DNA of 64,000 nucleotides from the NCBI GenBank assembly GCA_030430075.1, contig JAUIGN010000009.1, forward strand, positions 62,001 through 126,000. The letters are read 5' to 3'. This stretch comes from a bacterium (GTDB lineage: Bacteria > Planctomycetota > Planctomycetia > Pirellulales > Pirellulaceae). A program made the translations under genes and the position numbers. This document shows positions 19,701 through 34,700 of the stretch, piece by piece (within the stretch, counting starts at the first letter, position 1; every line of letters starts with the position of its first letter). A model generated the notes under the pieces. That model saw only the letters and a program-made list of their open reading frames with translations, was not told the DNA's origin and did no database searches.

Positions 19701-22700
19701 ATTCAACTGCAAGCGGCCGAGCGACGTATTGACTGCGGTCACCACCGCACCCGTGCCGTTGTTGTCGGTCACCTGGACCGGCGGATCGACCGGGAAGGCA
19801 CCCATGGCCGGGTTGGTGACGGTGAAGCTGTCGTCGCCCGCGGCCGTCGCGCCGTCGACGCCTTCGATCACCAGTGTGTCGGTGGCACCGCCGTCGAAGC
19901 GGTAATCGCCGTTGGCACCCGCCAGGAACCATGTCGCAAAGGTCACCACATCGTCACCGGCACCGCCGGTGACCGTGAAGTTGGCCTGGCCGGTGAAGGC
20001 GATTTCAGGCAAGCTGTCGGAAGTGATCTGATCGGCATTCATGCCGGTGACTTCCTCGCTCCGGTCAACGCGTGCCGTGTTGTTGCCCTCGCCCAACAGG
20101 ACGTTCAACGTATCGGGATCGGACGACTGGCCCGCGATCTGAATCCGCTCGGTACCGCTCACATCGATCGACGCCGCGTAACCAGAAATCGTCTGGTTGG
20201 TGACGTTGGACGCCGACTGGACAATCGACACGGTTTCCGCCGTGCCGGCCGCGCCGATCACGGTCAGCACATCACTGCCGGAATCCGGCGAGCCGCCATT
20301 GACGTCGATCGCCGAGTAAGGTTGCGGCTCGTTGATGGTCGTCGTGTCGTCGCCGGCCAGCGAGTCCAGAACCAGCGTCTCGATGCTGGTCTGTAGAACC
20401 GGCACGCGCGGCGCGGCGTTGGAGAGCGTGATCTGCACGGTGCCGGTGGTCGCCGCGACGTCGATCACGTCGTTCTGACCGGTTCCCACCACGCGCATCA
20501 GGTCCACGCCGGATTGCCCGTCCAGCGTCACGCTGCCGCCCAGCCCGATGTTGTGGTAGTTGATCGCCAGCATCGACTGGGCATTGGTCGCATCAACCAC
20601 ATCCACGCGGCCCGCGTCCGGATCGCCACCCGGCGTGTGCGTGAAGTGATCGTTCGCCGTCGCCTGGGAGAAGCCGTTGCCCAAGATCGTCAGCGTATCG
20701 GTGAACGCCGTCGCCGGGTCTTGGTTCGGCGGGTTCATCGGATCGGGAACGGTGAATCCGCCCTCGGCGCTGATCCCGTCATAATGCAGGTGCTCGACAC
20801 CGCCCGGCGAGGACCGCAGCGTATCGTCGGGAGCCGGGCTGCAATCGACCTCCCACGGGCCGATGTAAATATTCGAGTGCGTCAGGCCGCCTGCGTTGAG
20901 GATCGACATGATGCCGGTATCCGGGCCGGTCGGCTGGTACGTAACGTTGTTGTCTTCGTAAGGCGTCTCGACCCGCAACCGGTCGCCCGTGGCTGGGGCC
21001 GAAGGCGTGCCGCCGGCCACGTAGACGTCGACATCCCACTGTGCGGAACCCGGTCCGGGAACCGGCGGGGCCGGCGTGCGGACCGTGATGTCGTCGTCGC
21101 CGCTCAAGGCGTCGATGAAGATCAGCGGCGTGTCGATCCAGAGGATTTCGGGCGAAGCGTTGACCGACGTCGTGAAGTCCTGGGTTCCATCGGCACCCGC
21201 AAACTGGACCGGGTTGGTCAGAGCGGTGCGGGCGATGACGTTGATTTCGTCGTCGTCATTGGTCCCCAGAATGATCGCCTTGGCGGCACTGAAGACACCC
21301 AGGGCCTCGATGTGATCGAAGCTGACAGACTCTTGGGCGCCCACGTTGAAGCCGCCTTCATCACTTTCGGGACCGGTCTCGAACACGACTGCCTGGCCGC
21401 CGGCGATGATGTTAATCAGGTCGCCAGCCGTCTGTCCGATCGGGTCACCACCGTCGATGAAGACGGTGGCGTCGCCGGGAGTGACGTCGAACTCGTCGTC
21501 ACCTTCCAGACCGAAGACTTCGACGGAAGCCAGGTCGGCGTCATTCACCCACGTCACAGTACCTGCCGGTGTCGCCGCGCCCGCCGGATCGTTGACAATC
21601 GAGACGGTGTCCGCCGGGATATTGACCGTCAGTTCGGAATCGAATGCGGCCGGCGCTGCTCCGGGTGCAATGAACCCACCCTCGACAACGATCAGCGTAT
21701 CTTCACCGCCTCCGAGATCGAGGTCGATCGCGTTGCCACCAAGGTTCGAGTAATTGACCAGCGGCGCGTGAAGCTCGCTGGAGACCTGGCCATTCTGCTG
21801 CACGGCCAAGCCACGCTGGACCTGGCCTGAATTCGCGTCGAACACCGTGACCGTCATGTCCTCGTCCGCCGCCGTGCCGATGACCGACGTCGCCAACCCG
21901 CCTGCGTCGAGGTTAATCGTCTCAATGCCGGTATACCCGACCGGGGTGAAACCGGCCTCGGTCACGGTCTGGGCCGCAAAATCGGTGGTCGTGGCCCCAG
22001 CGCCCGACCCGTTGAAGTTCAGCACGTCGCTGCCGCTGTCCGGGTTGCCCCCTTCCACTTTCAGCGGCGGAGCCAGGGCCCCACCAAAGCCCGGGAAGGG
22101 ATGGTTGCCGGGAATATTGAACGTGTCGTCGCCGTCCAATCCCAACAGGGTCAGGTCGGTCAGACCAGGCGTATTGATGGGCAGCGTCCGCCGAAATCCG
22201 TCACCATCGATGTCCACCACGCCGCCGGAAGTCAGGGTGAAGGTATCATCCAGGTCCGTGCCGCGCAACTGCAGGGCGTCAGCCCGCACGCCGCCGGCGT
22301 CGGCAAACGTGATCGTGTTGTTCGGCAAGCCGAAGTGCGAGAACGCCAACGGCATCAGCGGACCGGCAAAGTTGAGTGCCGTGATCGAGCCGGAGTCGTA
22401 GGAGTCACCCGGCGTGTAGGAGATCAACTCCTGGCCGCCCGGCGACGTGTACGTCAGACTGTCGCCACCGCCCTGGCCGTCGATCACGGCGTTTTCTACC
22501 GTCGCCAGCGTAATCGGAACCGGGCCGGCACCCGTCACCACGGCGTCGTCGTCGGTGGTCGGCGCGAAATCGATGGTGTCCGTGACGCCCGCCACACCGC
22601 TGATAATCACCGTGTCGCTGCCCGACGTCGGATCCCCGCCATTGACGGCGATCGCGGCCAGACCGGTCGGGGTCGTGGCATTGTTGAGCTGGATCTGATC

Positions 22701-25700
22701 GTCGCCCGCGTGCCCGTTCAGCACCAACGTGCCCTTATTGGCGAAGTCGATATATTCGAAGCCGTCAACGTTGACTCGACCCCAAGCGGCGTTCACCGGG
22801 CTCTGGCTGTAGTTGATCGAATTCGCGGCGCCGGTTCCGTTGACCGTCAGCGTGGAGGCGATCGTCAGATCGATTACCGGCTCGAGGTTCACGAAATCGA
22901 TGGTCTGCGTATCGTGCGTCAGCCGGCCTTCCGTGACGTCGGGGCCGGGCGAGTAGGTCGCGGCTCCGACGTTGAACGATCCGGTGGCCGTCAAACTGTC
23001 GCTGCCGGTTCCGCCGTCGTAAGTCACCAGGGGCACAATCAGCCCGAGCGTATTGTCGACCGTCACGCTGTCGTCACCGCCCAACGTATTGATCACCAGG
23101 TGTCCGAGGGCACCCGTCGTTTCGGTGACAACCACGCCGGGTCCGTTGGCATCCGTTACGGCGACGCCACCAGGTTGAGTCACCGTGTAGGCGTCGCTCG
23201 CACCGTCGCTACCTTCAATCACCAGCGTATCAACGGCGTTACCGGTCATTAGGTAATTCGCGGCGCCGGCCCCTTGCAGGAACCAGGTCTTGAAGGTGAC
23301 CACGTCGCTGCCCTGCCCGTCCGCGTCGACGACAAAGTTCTCCATACCCAGGAAGTCAACCTGCGGCAAGCTGTCCGAAGTCACCTGGTCCCAGGGACCC
23401 GGATGGGCGGCTTCGACCAACAGGCTGTTGTCGCCGTTGCCCGGATCAACCGTCAGCGTGTCGTCGGCCCCGTCGCCGACGAAGCGGACCAGTTCAAACC
23501 CGGTGCTGTGGATCACCGCACCCAGGCCGGAAATATCTTGATCGTCCGGTTGGGCCGCGTCCGGGGCGATTGTGATCGTCTCCGCCCCGCCGGCCGGCGT
23601 GGCATTCACCCGCAACGTATCACTACCGATGCCGGGTCCACCGCCATGCAGTTCAAAGGTACCGCTGGCGTCCACGAGCCCGGTAACCGTCACGTCATCG
23701 TCGCCTTCCAACGTATCGATGTCGTAGCTGGCGACGCCGGTGGTAAGCAGGTCGACATGAGTGCCGTAGGCGCTGGTGAGATCGATATCGATGGCGTCGG
23801 TAGCCGAGAAGGCAACCGCAACGCTGTCGGAATCTCCGGTTCCGAGAGCCGTCAACGAATCGCCTCCACCCGCACCAGCAATGGTCACCGTGCTGGCGTC
23901 ACCGACGTTCTCATAATGCAACCCGAGCTGTTCTCCGCCACCGACCCGAATGCCAACGAAACCCGCATCGACGGCCGGTCCCGGCTGATGCTCGAAGGTC
24001 TCGGCACCCGCCGTGCCATTCACCGTGAGCAAATCGCCGTCCGATTCGCCGTCGTAAATCAGGGTTTCTACGGAATCAACGTTGATCGAGTTGCCCAAGA
24101 CCACCAGTGCTCCGGTCGAAGGTGTCCAGCTCACGGCGTCTGCACCGTCTCCATCGGCACCGGTCACCCGCAGTTCGTCGCTGCCGGCGGTCGGCAGATT
24201 GCCTTCCACATTGAAGGTCACGCCGAGGGCCGGATTGTTGATATCGATCGTGATGTCGTCATCACCGTTCTTCCCTTGCAGCGTCAGATCCAACGCGTTG
24301 GTGTACGTCTGGATCGGGCCGTTGTCGACCTGAACGTCGACTTCGTTGGCATTTGCGGCATGGCCGACGGCCGTGATATCGTTGTCGGCCCCGTCACCCA
24401 TGATGACCGCGTCCTGCGCCGGCACGTTGCCCAAGTCGACCGTCACGCCTTCGATGTGATCGAAGCTGACCGGCTCGGCACCGGCGATCGCGAATCCACC
24501 CTCGTCCCCTTCCGGGCCGGGCGAGAAGGTGGGCGTTCCGGCAGGCAACAGGTTCAAGACGTCACCCATGCCGATCGGATCACCGCCGTCGACAAAGACC
24601 GGAATCGAACCAGGCGTAACCGTGAACTGGTCAATGCCGGCCAGACCATCGACCGCCAGAGCGTCCGGCGCCCCGGCCGAGAAGTCGACGATGCCGCCGT
24701 TGGCGCCCGTGTTCACCAGCTCATTCGGTACGTCGACGGTGATCGCCGCATCGCTATTGACCGTCGCGTTGACAATCAACTCGTCGTCGCCCGACTGCAA
24801 GTCGACCACCAGCGTATTGGCGCTGACATTCGAGTAATTCACCAGGGGCGAAGCGCCGTTGTTCTGAGCGACACCGGCATTTCCGCCCGCGGGGCTGACA
24901 ACGAGGCGATCGTCGCCGTCGGTCGCTTCCAGCTCCAGCGTGTTCCCGCTGGCGTCCGCATTGATGGTTTCAATGCCCGAGTAGTTGACGTCACCGTAGG
25001 TGGCCTGGCGAACCTGACTGTCACCGAGGTCCAACGTCACGGGCTGCGGGCCAACTTGTGCCGTGTAGTTCAAGACATCGCTGCCATCGCCGGGCTCATC
25101 ACCCTGCACCGTAATGTCGACGTCCGTAACCGGGGTGATATTGAACGTGTCATCGCCACCGTTGCCCTGCAACGTGTAGCTCTCGACATTCGACGTATTC
25201 ACCTCGACCTGGCTGTTCTGGACAATCGTCTCGACGCCGGCAACCGAATAGGTGTCCGCATCCACGGTGCCCTCGTAGACAAAGGCGTCCGTACCTGTCG
25301 AGCCGTCGACGTTCACCGTCGAGGGGACGCCGGTACCAAGGTTCACAAAGCTCATCGGAACCAGTGAATTGACGCGCACCGACGCGGAATCAACCGTCGG
25401 GCCCGGTGTGTAGACGATCGTATCATTGCCGGCGGTCCCGTTGATGTTCAGCACATCGTCGTCACTGCTGGCACCCGCGTTGATGATGACCGACTCGGTC
25501 GTCGTGAAATTCACCGTCGGCGACCCGGTGATCGCCACCGAACCGGCGTCCGGATCGGTCGGCGTGAAGAAGATGGTGTCGTTGCCTGCGGTGCCATTGA
25601 CGATCAGCTCGTCGCTGGCCGTCGGCTGGCCGCCGTCCACAAAGATCGCGGTCACCGCCGGGGCAAACGTGGCCGGCGAGACGCTCAACGTGTCGTCGCC

Positions 25701-28700
25701 ATTGAGGCCGTTCAAGCTCAACGTGGCAAATCCGGAGAATCCGACGGGGGCACGGTCGTTGACCCACACGGTGTCGTTGTTGGCCGTGATATGATCGTTG
25801 CCATGCGTGCCGTTGACGGCCAGCGTGTCGGCGCCCGTACCTGTCACGTTCAGCATTTCCAGCCCATAGAACGCGATATCTTCGTTCGCCGTAGGTGCCA
25901 CCACGAATCCGGCGTCGGGCGTGGCCCCGGGATCAACGTTCGTCGTCCCGCCATTCGCCATCGTGACGTTCAGCGTATCCAGCCCGACTGCGGGTAACCC
26001 GGTGGGGTCTCCGCCGTCAACCGTCAACGACACGCCACCGGCGCCGGTCACATTAAACGTGTCAGAGCCGGATTTGCCGTTCACAACAAGCGACTCGGCG
26101 TTGGCCGCCACCAGAACCGGCTTCAGCGCGTCGACCTGCACGCCAGTGGTCGCGGCGCGGCTGACTGCGAAGGTGTTGTCACCGGACTGGCCGTGCACGG
26201 TCACCTGATCACCGTCGGCCGCATTGCCCTCGGCGATGGTCAAATCGCCCGTGTTGTCCGTGTTGAGCACCTGATTGACACCGTCCACCAGGATCTCGGC
26301 GGTGTTGGCACCGTTGGGTGTGACGTGGAACTCGTCGGGGCCGGCGGTCCCGTTGACATCAATGTCGCCGGCCTGTGCGTCCAGGTTGACCTCTTCGATG
26401 CCGGTGATGGTCAAGGGCGCGCCCGGCGTACCCAGGCCGCCGCCGCTGACCGTCTGCACCGACGTTCCGGTGTTGTAGACCACGTCGGAACCGTTGCCGG
26501 TCAGGTTGGCGATGTCGGAAGCGGACGGGTCGCCGCCGGACAGCGTGATCCCGTTGGAGTAGGGCTGCGGTCCGGTCACGTTGAAGGTGTCGTCACCATG
26601 CAGGCCATCCAGGTACAGTTCGAGGATGTTCGTCGGAACCAGATCGACGTGGTCGCCGAGCGTTGTGTGCAGATCGACCTCACCCGTCGTGGCAACGACA
26701 TTGAACGTATCGTTCGAGTCACGGGCCACGGCGACCAGCACGTTGTTCACAGCCACGGTACCGACCACATCAATCTGGCCCTGGAGACCAAGATCCTGGT
26801 AGGAGATTCCCAGCCCACGCATGTCCATCCCGATGTCGGTGATGTCAAACCGGCCGGCATCCGGAGCGTTGCCAGGCGTATGCACAAAGCGGGCGACCGC
26901 GGCCGTGGGCGCGTTGACCGTCAACGTCTCGTTCTGGGCCTGGCCGTCGTACACGACCCGTTCGACATTGGAAACGTCCACGCGCTGCAGGTCGACCATC
27001 ATCTGGCCTGCGTCGTGACCGGTCGGTGTCCAACTCGGATCCGCTCCGACCAGCGTGACCACGTCCTCATCGGCACTGGGAGAACCACCCGAAACCGTGA
27101 AGTTGCCATCACCCAGAGCCAACAGATTGGCATCGATGTCGATGTCATCGTCACCGTTCTTACCGTCGATCTCCAATGACGTCAGTCCGTTGAGTTCGAT
27201 CGGCGCGTTGCCGTTCACCCAGACGGTTGCCGCGTTGGCAGCCGTTCCGAGCACCGTGATCTGATCGTCGCCGTGTGTCCCGCAGATGATCGCCGCGCCG
27301 GCATTGTCGATTACGACGCCTTCAATCTCGTCGAAGCTGACCGCAGCCAACCCGGTGACTTCCACGGCCCCCGCATCGCTTTCGGGACCGGCATGGAGAG
27401 TCACACCGAGCCCGCTCGCATCGACGGTCAACGTGTCGCCCGCGACCCCCACCGGGTTGCCGCCGGCAATGAAGATCGGCGGCGTGTTGGCCGACGGGGT
27501 CACGGTGAAGTCATCGTCGCCGTCCACGCCGTCGACGTTCAGGGCTTCGATGTTGGCGTTGCTATAGTTGATCGGCTTCATGCCGGTGACCGTGACCGCG
27601 TTCTCGTCGACCGAGACGGCATCATTGCCGGCCGTTGCGGAGACGTGCAACAAGTCATTTCCGCCGTTCGGCTCGTCAATCGTGAGCAGCCCCGTGTTGG
27701 CGGTCACGACCAGCGGAGAGAAACCGTTGACCTGAACCGTCGCGGACAATGCGTTGACCGGTTGGACTTCGATGGTGTCCGGACCGAGCGTCCCGTTGAT
27801 TTCGATGTCGCCGCCCAGGTTGCCGACCAGGGCATGTTCGATGCTCGTGAAGTTAACCGTACCCAGGCCGCCACCGGTGGTGCTCGGTGTGGTGTCCCCC
27901 AGGTTCACGTCGATGGTCGAGCCGTCGCCGACCAGGCGCGCGGTGTCCGAAGCGGACGGATTGCCGCCCGCCAGCGTGATCTGGGCGATCCCGTGTCCCG
28001 CATTGACGTCGAACGTGTCATCGCCGTCCAAGCCATTGAGCGTGAGGGCCGCCACGTCGCCCGCCACGTCCACCGCGATCCGGGTATTCAACGACACCAC
28101 GGCCACGTTAGAGACGGTGAACAGGTCGTTGCCGTCGGTGCCGTTGTAGACGAAGACGTCATTGACGGCGGCATCCAGGTCGTCCATCACCACTGAACCG
28201 GTCGACCCCAGGTCCTCGAAACTGAACGGGACCAGCGATCCGACCTGCAGCGAACCGGAATCGTCATCGAGACTGGGAGTCAGCGTGGTAATCGTCGGGG
28301 TGGCGCTGACGGGCGTCTGGACGGTCAGGACGGCATTCGCGCTTTCCCCATCGTAAACCACGCCCTCCACATTGCTGATGTCGACCCGCTGCGTATCGAC
28401 GGTCAACTGTCCGCCGCTGGCACTGGTCGGGGCCCAAGTCGGCGTGGCCCCAACCACGGTGACGATGTCGGCATCGGCATTCGGCGAGCCGCCATCAACG
28501 GTGAAGTTGCCGGCCCCCAAAGCCAAGGCGCCCGCATCCACGTCGATGTTGTCGTCGCCACTCTTGGCATCGATGGCCAACGACGTCAGCCCATTCAGGA
28601 TCAGCGGAACGCTGGAATTCACCCACACGTTAGCCGCCGCGGCGCCGGTTCCCAGAACCGTGATCTGATCGGCATCGTGCGTACCGCAGACCGTCACGGC

Positions 28701-31700
28701 GCCGGCATTGTTCAGCGTTAATTGCTCAATATGGTCAAAGCTGACGACTTCAAATCCGGCGTTGGCGAAGGTAACGGCACCTTCGTCGCTCTCGGGACCG
28801 GAATGCACCGTCACGGCGCCGGCTCCGGCCGGAACATTGATCGTAATCGTGTCGCCCACGGCACCCACGGGTGTGCCGCCGTCGACGAAGATCGGAATGG
28901 CGCCAGGAGTGACCGTGAAGGCATCATTGCCCGGTCCATCCAGGTTCAAGGCATCGACGCCGGCCCAGTCGACCGGCACCCAGTCGTTGCCGCCAACGTT
29001 GGTAACGGCACTCGTGTCGTTCGCGGTGACCGTGTCGTCACCCGCACTGTCGATAAACGTCAGCTCGGCCACGCTGGCCGCCGCATTGATGGTGACGCCG
29101 CCGGCCGCGTTGTTGAAGCCCTGGATGTGGATCGGCTGCGTGCCGCCGGTCAATTCGGCCGACGAGATGCTGGTCGGACGGAAGGTCACGCTTTGTGCGC
29201 CGGCGGCCAGGGTCACATCGAGCAGATCGCCGTCATCGTTGCCGGTATCGCCGCCGTCAATCACGATGCTCTGGATGTCGGACGCGGCTCCGTAACCGGT
29301 AATTGCGAACGCCTCAGCGCTGCCGTCCGCACCGTTCGCCACCAGATCTTCGACGCCGCTGAGCGTGATCGTGCCGGCAACCACGTTGGTCAACGTGTTG
29401 CTGGCGAGATCGATCAGCACATTCGGATCGGCGACGGTTACCAGATCGCTGCCCGTTCCATTGTCGCCGCCCAGGACGGTAATCCCGTTGGCAAACAGGC
29501 CACTGGAGGCGATTGAAATCGAGTCGTCGCCGCCATTGGCGTTGATCACCAGTGCCGCAAATGCCGAAACATCGACGGAATTGGAAAAGCCGAGCGAGTT
29601 GGTGACGGTGACCAGTCCGGCCGCCGTCACGGTAATCGTGTCATTCTCATTCGTACCTTGAATGACCGCCGTCGTGCCGGTCACGGCTGCCGTTTCCACG
29701 CGAGCGTAGTCCAGGCTGAGCAGGGCATTGCCGCTGGCGTCCACCGGATCGACGCGGCCCGCGCCCGGATCGGCGCCCGGCGTGATCGTGGCACTGGCCG
29801 TGGTGACGTCCAGCGTATCGGTCGGATTGGGCGTGTCGTTCAACGCATCAATCGCAGCCGACTCGACATTCGACAAAATGTAGTTGGAGGTCGTACCACC
29901 TGACGTCAGGTCGATCTGAGCCACGTTCGAGGCGCTGGCCGTGTAATCGAAGTCGTCGGCACCCAATGTTCCCACCAGGCTGAATGAATCGCTGGCCGTG
30001 GGTGGTCCGCCATTGAATGCCACGTCATCGATTTCCCAAGCCGAAACGTGCGTGGCGTACAGATCGTCGTCGCCGGTTCCGCCGTTGAACGACAGGTCGC
30101 TGCCGTCGCCCAGGTCGTCAAAGCTGACCACTGCCTGGTCGTTGACCCAGACCCGGCCGCCATCCACGGTTCCTAAACTGGCCCCAGCCGAAGCGGCCAA
30201 CGTCATCAGATCGTCGCCGCCCGTACCGTTAAACGTCAGTTGATCGGCGCCGCCGTCGCCCGTGTTGGGATGCGACTGCGTACCGGCTCCCAGGCTTCCC
30301 AAGTCAATCGCTTCGGCGTTGACGAAATTGATCGTGGTGGGAGTGCCCGCGCCGTCCAACTGCTGCAAGATGTTGCCCGAGTCAGAGCTGGCACCGGGGT
30401 TGACTTGGTAGGTATCAACGCCGGTCGTCATGTCGCCGACGATCGTGTCGCTGGCAACCGGATCGCCGCCGTCGACATTCACCGTCAGGCTGCCATCGGC
30501 ACGTCCGACCACGCCAAACGTGTCGTCGCCGCCCAGGCCATTAAAGTTGATCGTGTCAAAGCCGGACATATTCTGAAGTCGATACAGCAACAGACCGGAG
30601 ACTTCGTCCGTCACCGTCACCAGCGGTTCGGCGGCGTTGCCGGCGTTGGTGAAGTCGGCCGCGAACACGTCCTGGCCGCTGGCCGTGGTCGTGTCCGGAT
30701 TCGTACCGTTCAGGGTCAGGGTATCGGTATCGCTGGCGAAGCCATCATCGTCCAGCACACGAACGTCGGTGTTGGCGAGGTAATTAATCACGACAATCGG
30801 CGTGCCAGTCGCGGAATTGTTTGCGTACAGTTGGCCTGCGTCGACGGCAGACGGCTGAACGACGATATCCTCGGAAACGGGACCGCCAAAGAGACTGGTG
30901 TGGTAAATCAAGAGATCCACCGGATCACCATCGGGGACGGGATCCGTCGCGTTCGGCACACCTTCATTGAAGTTGACGTGGATACCCCAGCCGCGCGGCG
31001 TGTTGTCCGCGTAAGGGGTGACCTCCAACGTATCAATGTCGTTCGCGCCCGGCCCGTCGACCGGATTATCGACGGCGCCCGGCGGGTTGATTCCCGGCGT
31101 CCGCAGATCGGCGACGCCTTGCAGGTCAAAGCCAAACACGTTGAGGAACTGCACACCGTCCAGGAGGATCGGCGAACTGCCGTTCACCGAGAGGGTCCCT
31201 TCCTGGTAGCCCTGGTCGGCCGGATTGCCGTCAACATCACGTCCGACGACCACGAACCGGTCGGTCTGGTCGACCGCGGCGTTGTTCTGGTCACCAATCA
31301 GGTTGATCACGCCATTGCCTGGTGCCAGCAACGTTCGCTCGATCGAACTGTTGAAAATGCCGAAGTCGTCGTTGCCGGCGAAAATACTCACATTCGGCGG
31401 AGTTTCCTTGTCACTCCAGATGTTGAACGACGTTGGCGAGATTAGATTTAGTTGATCGCCAATCGGCAGGCCATCCAGTCCGAAGGCGAGTCCGGGCAGG
31501 TTGCCGTTGACCTGAATATTGAACTGTGGATGCGCCGCTGCGGTGATGTTGTCGGCCACGCCATTCGCCTGCGGAACCGCCTCGTCGCCCGCGTTGACGA
31601 TCAGACCGGGCCGCGGTGGCACCGGCATCGTGTTCACAAAGCTGCCGGGCAGCACGTCGACGTTGAGCAGCGTGCCGGCCAGGTTGTTGGTCGTGATCAC

Positions 31701-34700
31701 GCGGTTGGGAACCGTGTTGTTGACGTCGATCGTGTCGTAAGCGTCCCCGCCGCCAAAACCGGGCAGCAAGACGCCGACACCGAAGCCAAAGTAGTCCACC
31801 AGATCAGGCGTCGTCAGATCGGCTTCGCTGGCCGCCTGGACAATCGCCCGGTTGCCGTTGACGTCGGTCCCGGCTCCATCCAGCAGAATGTCGCCGTCCA
31901 TGCCGTTGATGTACAAGTCGGGGCCATTCCCACCGCCGGCCACTCCAGGGAAGAAGCCAACCAGGCTGTCCGGCGGAGCCTCTGTGTAGGGACTGCCGTT
32001 GAGGAACACCACGGCCGACGAATTGTTGGGCAGCAAGGCCACGGTCAAATCATCATCGCTCGATGTACCGGTGACGCGGACCGTGTCGTTGGTCGCACCG
32101 CTGTTGAAGATGACCGTCTCCATGGTGCGGATCTGCAGCGGCAAGAGTCCGCCGCCGTTGGGCCCGAACAGACCCGCTCCCGCAGACTGGGCCGCAATAT
32201 TCAGGTCCGCCGCCGTGTCGAGATAATCGTAGTTGACCTCGCGGGCAAAACCGTTGTTGTTGTCGTTGATCGTCACCCGATCACGGTTCGCGTTGTCGGG
32301 GCTGGGATCGTTGCCATGGATCTCGACGCTGGCGATCGTCCCGCCCGGAACCGCGTTCTGGCCGATGTGGGTCGTGATGTTCAGATTGAACTGATCGTTG
32401 CCGTCGAATCCGCGGAAGACGTTGTTGGCACTTAGTTCGTCGCCCGCGATATTGAACGTACCGTTGTTCGGCGCCGTCGTGGTGGCGTCACCGTCCTCGA
32501 TCACGTTCATGATCGTGGCGGTCGTGTCATTGATGTTGTAGGTGTTGTCACCCGTTTCACTGCCGATCAGGCGGAAGTTCTCCAGGGTCGGGTTGTTGGC
32601 GGGGTTCACGCCAAGCGAATTCGAGTTGTAGAGAATGTCACTGGCCAACCCGCCGCCGTTGAAGTCGACCGCCGTCTGCGTATTCGGACCGACCTGCGTC
32701 AGGCCGTACGTGTCGGCGACGCCGGCGCCATAGTCGGACACGTTCAGCGCGTCGACGCCGGCGCCCGTGTCGAGGTTGATCTGACCGAGGATCGCGTCCA
32801 ATTCGGCCGGCGGCGTCAGCAGGTTCGGCGCGTCACCGGAGACATTGACCGCGTCGTTGCCGCCTTGCGTGGCGATGTGATAGACCGACCCGCTCCGCGT
32901 GGATTGCACATTGAACGTCTCGCCGGCGGCGCCGTTATTGGAGCTGAAGATCGAAATCGTTTCGATCTGATCGTTGAGGCCGTAAGTAATGTCGGGCAGG
33001 GTCGGTTCGTCATTCGCCGTGATCCCATTGGCGCCAGGCTCGCCGATCGACGAACTTCGGACCCGGACGGTTTTGCCCCCAACACCATTGGTGTCGACGA
33101 TCGTCAAGCTATCATTAGCGCTCGCCTCTTCGCCAAACACGGACGCCACTTCCACCAGGGCGCCGATCCCATCCACGGTCCCCGTGGTCCCACCGTCGCC
33201 AGGTGTGCTATCCAGGATGAACGCATCGCCGCCCGCTCCGCCATACATGCTGATCACGCTGGTGTTGGGCAGATTGGTGGTCGAGCGGACTGCGATCACA
33301 TCGGCGGAGCCGTCCGTGTTGGTGTTGGTGTCACCGTCCAGGCGGACGCCAACCAGTCCGACTTCCGCCGGATCGAACCCTTGCAGATCGATCGTGTCCC
33401 CGTTCTCCATCCCGAAGACGGCGAGCTGCGAAAAGCTGTTGGCCGCAAAATCGAAGGTCTCAAAAATCGGGTTCGTCGCCGCGATCCGCGTGAAACCGGC
33501 CGGACCGGGGAGAATGTCAATCGTGTTGGCGTTGGTGTCGCCCAGCACCGTCAGCGTACCGCCTGGCGTTCCGCTGGTGGTAATCGGTTCCAGGCCGGTG
33601 AACCAGAGTTGCAAATCGGTCCCGGCGACGTTGTCCTCGGTGAGAATTTCGCCCGTCGACGTCCCCACACCACTGCCTGCCCCCAGCCCGTTGCCGACGG
33701 CGTAGGTCTGGTCCTGGGCGTTGACCAGGTTGAAATTGACGCCGTCATCACCGCCCGCACCGTTGAAGGCGAGTTCCGACAGGCCGGGGATGTTGTTATT
33801 GTCGCCCACGCCGGGAACCGTTCCGGTGAACGAAGGCAGGCCGTTGACGTCGTCGATGAACAGATCATCGTCGTCTCCGGAACCATCGATCCGCAAACTA
33901 TTGACCAGCGTCACGGGAATCTGGATCACCGATGCCATCCCGTTGGCGTCGATCACCAGATTGTCGCCGCTGGGATCGAGCACCAACAGGGTACCGTCTG
34001 CGACTCCGTTGTTCCCCAGGGGACTCAAGTCCCAGCGCACACGCACGTCGACCGTGCCGCCGTTGAGGACCGGAATCAATGTCTCGAAGTTGGTGAAGGC
34101 AACGTCCAACTGGCCGGGAACGCTCAAAAGGCCGACGAAACCGGCCGCGGTGGGAACTAACTGCACGGTTCCCGTACCACCGTTGACATCGACAAACAAT
34201 TGGTCGGCGGGCAACGGCCCCGTCGGGTTTTGACCGTCGACCTGCAGGGTGTCGACGCCATCGAGCCGCAGGTCCGGACCCGCTCCGCCGCCCAACACAC
34301 CTGCGTTGACCGGGGGAACGCCGCCCACGAAGAGGTCGGCCGAATTCAGTCCAGTGGGGTCGACAAAGACCGTATCGGCAAGGTCGGTCACGTCCACCGT
34401 GACGAGATCGTCGTCCGCACCATCGCCGTTGTACTCCACCTGCTCCATCGTGGTGATATCGATGGGAATCGCGAAGCCACTGACCGTCAGGCTTCCGTCG
34501 TCGCCACCGTCCGGGTAGCTGACCGTAATCGTCCGGGCGACCGGGGCGCCGACGTCGTTGATCTCCAGTTGGTCGCCAGGCAGCGTGCCGGCAGGCGCAT
34601 CCCCGTTGATCTGCAGCGACGTTCCACCGATGTTCGCGGTCACATTGAGCACAAAGGCGTCATTGCCCGTGTTACCGGAAAACGTATTGGCGGCGGTCAG

